A stretch of DNA of 64,000 nt from CAVXDY01 sp963760715 (GTDB lineage Bacteria; Actinomycetota; Thermoleophilia; Miltoncostaeales; Miltoncostaeaceae): contig CAVXDY010000007.1 in assembly GCA_963760715.1 (NCBI GenBank), positions 62,001 to 126,000 on the forward strand. The letters are read 5' to 3'. The notes beneath the pieces are model-generated. The model was not told the DNA's origin and made no database searches. It saw nothing but the letters and a program-made list of their open reading frames with translations. Of this stretch, positions 59,436 to 64,000 are shown piece after piece (positions within the stretch are counted from its first letter, which is position 1; each line of letters starts with the position of its first letter). A program made the position numbers and the translations under genes.

Positions 59436-62397
59436 GTGCTGGACGACCTGACCCCCGAGCAACGCGCCGCCGTCACCCATCCCGGCGGCCCTGCGATCGT
59501 GCTCGCGGGCGCCGGCGCCGGCAAGACGCGGGTGCTCTGCCACCGCCTGGCGTGGCTCGTCGAGCAGGGCGCCTCCCCCGCCGAGATCCTGGCCCTCACC
59601 TTCACGCGCGAGGCCGCCGTGGAGCTGCGCGCGCGCGCCGAGGGCCTCATCGGCGGCAGCCACGAGACGCTCCGGGTCACCACGTTCCACGCGTTCGCGC
59701 GGGAGCTGGCCCGCGTCCACGGGGTGGAGCGCGGGCTGCTGCCGGACGCGGCGGTCGCGCGGACCGAGGACCGCATGCTCATGCTTCTCGACCGCATGGA
59801 CGAGCTCGACCTGCGCGTCCACGACCTGCGCGGCGACCGGGCCCGTCTCGTGGCGGACCTCGTCGAGCGCGTTGACAAGTGCCGCGACCAGCTCGTCAGC
59901 CCCGGGCAGTACCGGCTCTGGGCGGAGGAGTCGGAGCGCTCGGCGGGCTCGCGCTCGGCCGCCCACCGCGCGCGCCGCGAGGTGGAGATCGCGCGGGTGC
60001 TCGAGACCCACGACCGGTGGCTCGAGGAGGAGGGGCGCGAGGACTTCGGCCTCTCGATCGTCCGCGCCCTGGAGTTGCTGAGGGGCCACCCCGACCGGCG
60101 GGAGGCCGCCCGTGCGGCGGCCCGCCACGTGCTGGTGGACGAGTTCCAGGACACCAACCACGCTCAGGCCGAGCTCCTCTACCTGCTGGCCGGGGACGCG
60201 GCGAGCCTCGTGGTGGTGGGCGACGACGACCAGGGCATCTACCGCTTCCGCGGGGCGTCGTCGAAGAACATCGCCGACTTCCGCCGCCGGTTCCCGGATG
60301 CGGCCGAGCTGCGCCTGGAGGTCAACCACCGCTCCACCCAGCCGATCCTGGACGCGGCGGCGGCCGTGGTGCTGCCGATCCCCGACCGCGCGGCCAAGAC
60401 CATCGCCGCGCTCCCGGGGGCGGACGGGCCGGCGCCCCGCTTCTGGCGGGCGCCCGACCCCGACGGGCAGGCCCGCGCCGTGGCGGGGGAGATCCGGCGG
60501 CTGGCCGGGGAGGGGGTTCCGCTCGAGGAGCAGGCGGTGCTGATGCGGGCGGTGCGCCTCGAGGCGCGGCCGGTCACCGAGGCGCTCGAGCGCGCCGGGA
60601 TCCCCCATCAGGTGCGCGGGGGGTTCGGGCTCTTCGAGCGGCGCGAGGTGCGCGCGGCGGTGGCCTGGCTGCGCGCCGCGGCCGATCCGTCCGACGCCCA
60701 GGCGCACCTGCGGCTCGCCTCCGACCGGCGCCTCGACCTGCCCTGGACGGCGGCGGCCGACGCGGTGTCGGGCGCCGCGGCCCGCGGCGTCCCGGTGGCC
60801 GGGGCGCTCGCCGGGGTCGCCCGGCAGGCCGGAGCCGGCGCGCTCGTGGCCGCGCTGGAGGAGGCCGGCCGCGCCGCCGCCGCGCTGCCGCCGGCGGACG
60901 CGCTGAACGCGGTCATCGACGTCTCCGGCCTCCGCCGGGAGGCGGTCGCGGCCGGGGGCGGCGAGGGCGCGGCGCGGCTCGCCGGGCTGGGAGCGCTGGA
61001 GCGGCTGGCGCGCGAGATCGCCGAGGCCGAGCCGGCCCTCGACTCCCGCGGCCTGGCCGCCCGGCTCGCCGGGCTCGCCGAGATCGGCTTCCGGGGCGAG
61101 TCCGTCGCCCCGCCCGAGCGCGCCGGGGTTCAGGTGATGACGGTCCACCAGGCGAAGGGCCTCGAGTTCGACGCGGTCTTCGTCATCGGGATGGTCCGCT
61201 CGAGCTTCCCCGGCTCCGATCGCGGCGGCGTCAACATCCCGGACGCCCTGCTGCCCGAGGTGCTGCCGCGGGGCCGGGACGCCCACGTGGCCGAGACCCG
61301 TCGGCTGGCCTACGTGGCGATGACCCGCGCCCGGCGCCACCTGGTGCTCGCCGCCTTCGGGGTCAACGCGGCCGGCATCCCGCAGGCGCCCTCGCCCTTC
61401 TTCGAGGAGGCCCGCGCGGCGACGGGCGCCGAGCTGGAGGACGTGGGCGAGGCGCCCGAGCGCGCCCTGCTGGCGGGCATCGCGGGGCGTCATGCCGCCT
61501 TCGAGCAGGCCTCGCTGCGCGCGGCGTCGGCGATCGCCTCCGGGGAGGGGGACGCCCCCGCCCGCGTCGCCGCGGCCGAGGAGGCGGCCCGGGACCTCAT
61601 CCAGGCCCGCGCCGCGGCGCTGCGCCCGGCCCCCGCGCCGCGGGCCGTCCACGTCGTCGCGCGGCCCGCCCGGCCGGGCCTGGAGCTCAGCCCCAGCGCC
61701 GTGGAGGCCTACCGCACGTGCCCCCTGCGCTACCGGTTCGCGATGGTCGACCGGGTGCCGGTGCGACCGGGCCCGGCGCGGGCGATCGGGGTCGCGGCCC
61801 ACGCGGCCCTCGAGGCGCACTATCGCCCGGGCGGCACCGGGGGGGACGGCGAGCGGCTCGTGCGGCGGTTCGCCGGCGCGCTGCGGCGCGAGGGGGTGGC
61901 CGACGGCGCCGAGGGGCGCCAGGCGCTGGCCCGCGGCGGGCGAGGCCCTGCCGGCCTACCACGAGCGGCTGACCCGCAGCCGCGTCCGCCCGGTGGCGGT
62001 GGAGCGCGAGTTCACGCTCGTCGTCGGCCCGCACCGGGTGCACGGGCGCGTCGACCGCGTGGACGCCCACCCGGCGGGCGGGCACCAGCTCGTGGACTAC
62101 AAGACCGGCAGGCCGCCCCCGCCCGGTGCGCGCGGCGACGACGACGACCTGGTGATGCGCCTGTACCTGGCCGGCGCCCGGGCCTCCTGGGGCATCGAGC
62201 CCCGCGGGGCCACGGTCGTCCACGTGCTCGACGGCGACTCGCGCGGTGTCCACCCCGAGGCGGCCGAGCTCGCGATCGCCCAGGACATGGTGCGCGAGGC
62301 GGCCGAGGGCATCGCCGAGGAGCGCTTCGAGCCGCGCCCGTCGTGGGGGTGCCGCTCGTGCGACTTCGCCCTCATCTGCCCGGCGCAGGACCGATGA
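59436..62397 (+). CDS. UvrD/Rep-type helicase with C-terminal PD-(D/E)XK nuclease, frameshifted
   Basis: About 986 residues after correction. Superfamily 1A helicase core: Walker A A-G-A-G-A-G-K-T (24-31), Walker B V-D-E-F-Q-D-T, Q-G-I-Y-R-F-R-G, V-M-T-V-H-Q-A-K-G-L-E-F and motif VI Y-V-A-M-T-R-A-R-R. From about 745 a RecB-type nuclease starts at Y-R-T-C-P-L-R-Y-R-F and continues to Q-L-V-D-Y-K-T-G-R; the last Cys residues in W-G-C-R-S-C-D-F-A-L-I-C complete a likely 4Fe-4S site. One extra base near 61940 breaks the frame inside the nuclease. AddA/AdnB-like end processing is expected. Confidence 0.9.
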
Positions 62398-63272
62398 CGC
62401 TGCTCTCGGCGATCGAGTCCGGCGCCGCCCTCGAGGGCGTCTACGCCGTCCGGCGCAAGGAGCGGCGGCTGTCCCGGCAGGGCAAGCCCTTCCTGGCGCT
62501 GACGCTGGCCGACGCCAGCGGGGCGGTGCCGGCCGTCGTGTTCGACGAGCCGGACTACTTCGCGGACCAGTTCGAGGAGGGCGACCGTGTGCGGGTGACC
62601 GGGCGCGTCACCGAGCGCGACGGACGCCCCCGGGTGGTGGTGAGCCACCTGCGCCCGGCGGGCGACGAGGCGCGGGCCGAGGACCTGCTGCCCCGCAGCC
62701 ACCGCGACCCCGACGAGCTGTTCGGCTTCGTGCTGCACCTGGCGGACGAGGTGGCCGACCCGGACCTCCGGCGGCTCCTGGACGCCCTGACCGGCGACGC
62801 CGATCTGGCGCGGGCCTGGCGCAGCATGCCGTGCACGCGCTCCGGCCACCACGCCTACATGGGCGGCCTGGTGGAGCACACGGTGGGCGTGGCCTCGGTG
62901 GCGCAGACGCTGACCGTGTGGCACCCGCGGCTCGACTCCGACCTGCTGCTGGCCGCGGCGCTGGTGCACGACATCGGGCACGCCCGCGCATTCCGGCTGG
63001 GCGCCACGTTCGAGCTCACCGACGAGGGCCGCCTGCTGGGGCACCTCGCGATCGGCCACGAGATCGTGGGCGACGCGGCGCGCGCGACCGGCCTCACGCC
63101 GGTGCGCCGCGCCGAGCTGCTGCACGCCGTCGACTGGCACCACGGGCCGCCGGCCGGCCAGCAGCCGGGCGCGGCGAGCGCCGAGGCGCTGGCGCTGTGG
63201 CGCGCGAACCAGCTCGAGACGTCGGTCAAGTCACGGCTCGAGGGACCCGGAACGGCCGATATCACCGGATAG
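62394..63272 (+). CDS. OB-fold/HD-domain nuclease (YhaM-like)
   Basis: 292 residues. An N-terminal OB-fold (about 10-95, with G-K-P-F-L-A-L-T-L-A-D-A-S-G) binds nucleic acid. The HD domain has H-H-A-Y-M-G-G-L-V-E-H-T, L-V-H-D-I-G-H and an E-L-L-H-A-V-D segment for two-metal binding. YhaM relatives are 3'-5' exoribonucleases. ATG overlaps the helicase stop by 4 nt. Its reading phase equals that of the first part of the helicase. Confidence 0.88.
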   Translation: MTLLSAIESGAALEGVYAVRRKERRLSRQGKPFLALTLADASGAVPAVVFDEPDYFADQFEEGDRVRVTGRVTERDGRPRVVVSHLRPAGDEARAEDLLPRSHRDPDELFGFVLHLADEVADPDLRRLLDALTGDADLARAWRSMPCTRSGHHAYMGGLVEHTVGVASVAQTLTVWHPRLDSDLLLAAALVHDIGHARAFRLGATFELTDEGRLLGHLAIGHEIVGDAARATGLTPVRRAELLHAVDWHHGPPAGQQPGAASAEALALWRANQLETSVKSRLEGPGTADITG

Positions 63273-63409
63273 GGCGGCTTCCGGGCGCCGAAACCCCCCG
63301 TTGGTCGGGTCGAGACCGCACGGGGTGCGGGATACGGTGGCGACGCTCGGCGTCCGATGATCTCTCCTGACGCCTCCCCGAGCGGACATCCACAAGGGGG
63401 AACCTCCCG

Positions 63410-64000
63410 ATGAAACGCACTCCCGCCTCGCGACGACTCGCGCGGCGCTCAACGGTGCTCGCGGGGGCCATCGCGCTCTGCGCCGTCGGCACGGCCCACG
63501 CCGACATCACCGGCAAGGTCGCCAACGCGGGCGGCCTGCCGCTGTCCGGCATCAGCGTGACGGCCCGGGACTCCGTCGGCGGGTTCGCCGATTCCGCGAC
63601 GAGCGACGCGAACGGGGACTTCCGGATCACCACCGCGGGTCTCACCGGCAGCACCCCGCCGTTCACCCTGAACGCCACCCTCTTCGACTCCTGCAAGCCC
63701 TCCGGCGCGGGGAGCCTCACGTTCACCTCACCCGCGATCAACGACGGCGCGGTGCAGAACGTGCTGCTCGACGCCGCGTCGTTCTGCTCGTCGAGCTTCG
63801 TCGCGAGCGCCCTCGTGCCGGCCACCGGGAACGCCTGGCCGGAGCGCGGCCAGGTGCTCTCCCCGCCCGGCGGCGTCACGTATCTCCACGTGCCGTTGCC
63901 GTTCTCGGCGACCGGCATCAGCACGTCCCTGTCCGACGGCACGGTGGCGGGGACGTCCGAGGACGCCGACGTCGTCCCGGTCAACGCGCCCGCCGCCGGC
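63410..64000 (+). CDS. Secreted protein with carboxypeptidase-regulatory-like domain (3' partial)
   Basis: Open to the window edge (197 codons visible). A signal peptide (about 1-32, R-R-S-T-V-L-A-G-A-I-A-L-C-A-V-G, cleaved after A-H-A) is followed by a beta-sandwich: D-I-T-G-K-V-A-N-A-G-G-L-P-L-S-G-I-S-V-T, then D-A-N-G-D-F-R-I-T. Two Cys (about residues 96 and 119) may form a disulfide. Like the first gene of the window, it is an extracellular beta-domain protein. A GGGGGAA site precedes the ATG. Confidence 0.78.
   Translation, partial: MKRTPASRRLARRSTVLAGAIALCAVGTAHADITGKVANAGGLPLSGISVTARDSVGGFADSATSDANGDFRITTAGLTGSTPPFTLNATLFDSCKPSGAGSLTFTSPAINDGAVQNVLLDAASFCSSSFVASALVPATGNAWPERGQVLSPPGGVTYLHVPLPFSATGISTSLSDGTVAGTSEDADVVPVNAPAAG

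Noticed and set aside
57948..61820. 1290-codon minus-strand ORF opposite DUF1015 and helicase
   Set aside because: It spans several real genes on both strands and contains only compositionally biased text.

Overview
The window looks like chromosome from a very GC-rich actinobacterium, probably class Thermoleophilia (Solirubrobacterales or Gaiellales type). The evidence is the very high G+C, frequent GTG starts, long chains of genes overlapping by 1-4 nt, a CIRCE-controlled groESL, a DUF2630 protein, type IV pilins, and a heme-copper oxidase of the YS (A2) type. This placement is inference from gene content. I see no insertion sequence, CRISPR array, rRNA or replication origin.

Layout. 1-3.1 kb: cell-surface protein, L,D-transpeptidase, heme-binding c-type protein and cupredoxin lipoprotein; the last two are each preceded by a copy of a 44-nt element. 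3.1-8.0 kb (minus): glycolate oxidase glcDEF with an upstream flavin amine-oxidase-like gene. 8.1-15.7 kb: respiratory block with a Cox2-like membrane hairpin, ctaB, MFS, OsmC, coxB, coxA fused to a stress-protein-like tail, coxC and a cytochrome c lipoprotein. 15.7-21.4 kb: SDR, VanX-like peptidase, small proteins, a giant LuxR regulator and a GDPD. 21.4-29.8 kb: one tight operon for UbiA, CcmABC and a CcmD-like protein, siroheme/heme synthesis (sirC-like, hemA, hemC, cobA-hemD) and a SAM hydrolase. 29.8-39.8 kb: DNA repair, transporter, a receiver-domain remnant, small enzymes, a CHASE-PAS-GAF-GGDEF protein, two paralogous pilins with sigma-28-like promoters, cupin, UspA, membrane and secreted proteins, tRNA-Phe. 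39.9-50.5 kb: two-component system, TrpB2, Nfu_N protein, pyrE, rsgA, a six-repeat unknown protein, NUDIX, ASCH, groES-groEL, MFS. 50.5-64 kb: ATP-grasp/alpha-E/transglutaminase triad, a ~550 bp gap, clpP, sulfite-oxidase-like protein, Kelch lipoprotein, inositol monophosphatase, DUF1015, helicase-nuclease, YhaM-like nuclease and a partial secreted protein.

How the parts fit. The two respiratory blocks belong together: the 21-29 kb operon supplies heme and moves it for cytochrome c maturation, CtaB converts heme B to heme O for the oxidase, and the oxidase operon carries its own cytochrome c donor. Glycolate oxidation could feed electrons to the same chain.

Two patterns run through the window. 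Many first genes have a TANNNT hexamer only 6-9 nt before the start codon, which predicts leaderless transcription. Six otherwise conserved genes carry a single-base frameshift (near 2170, 9055, 17429, 50539, 56305 and 61940). I treat these as one gene each and suspect consensus errors, although three lie in the same short context.
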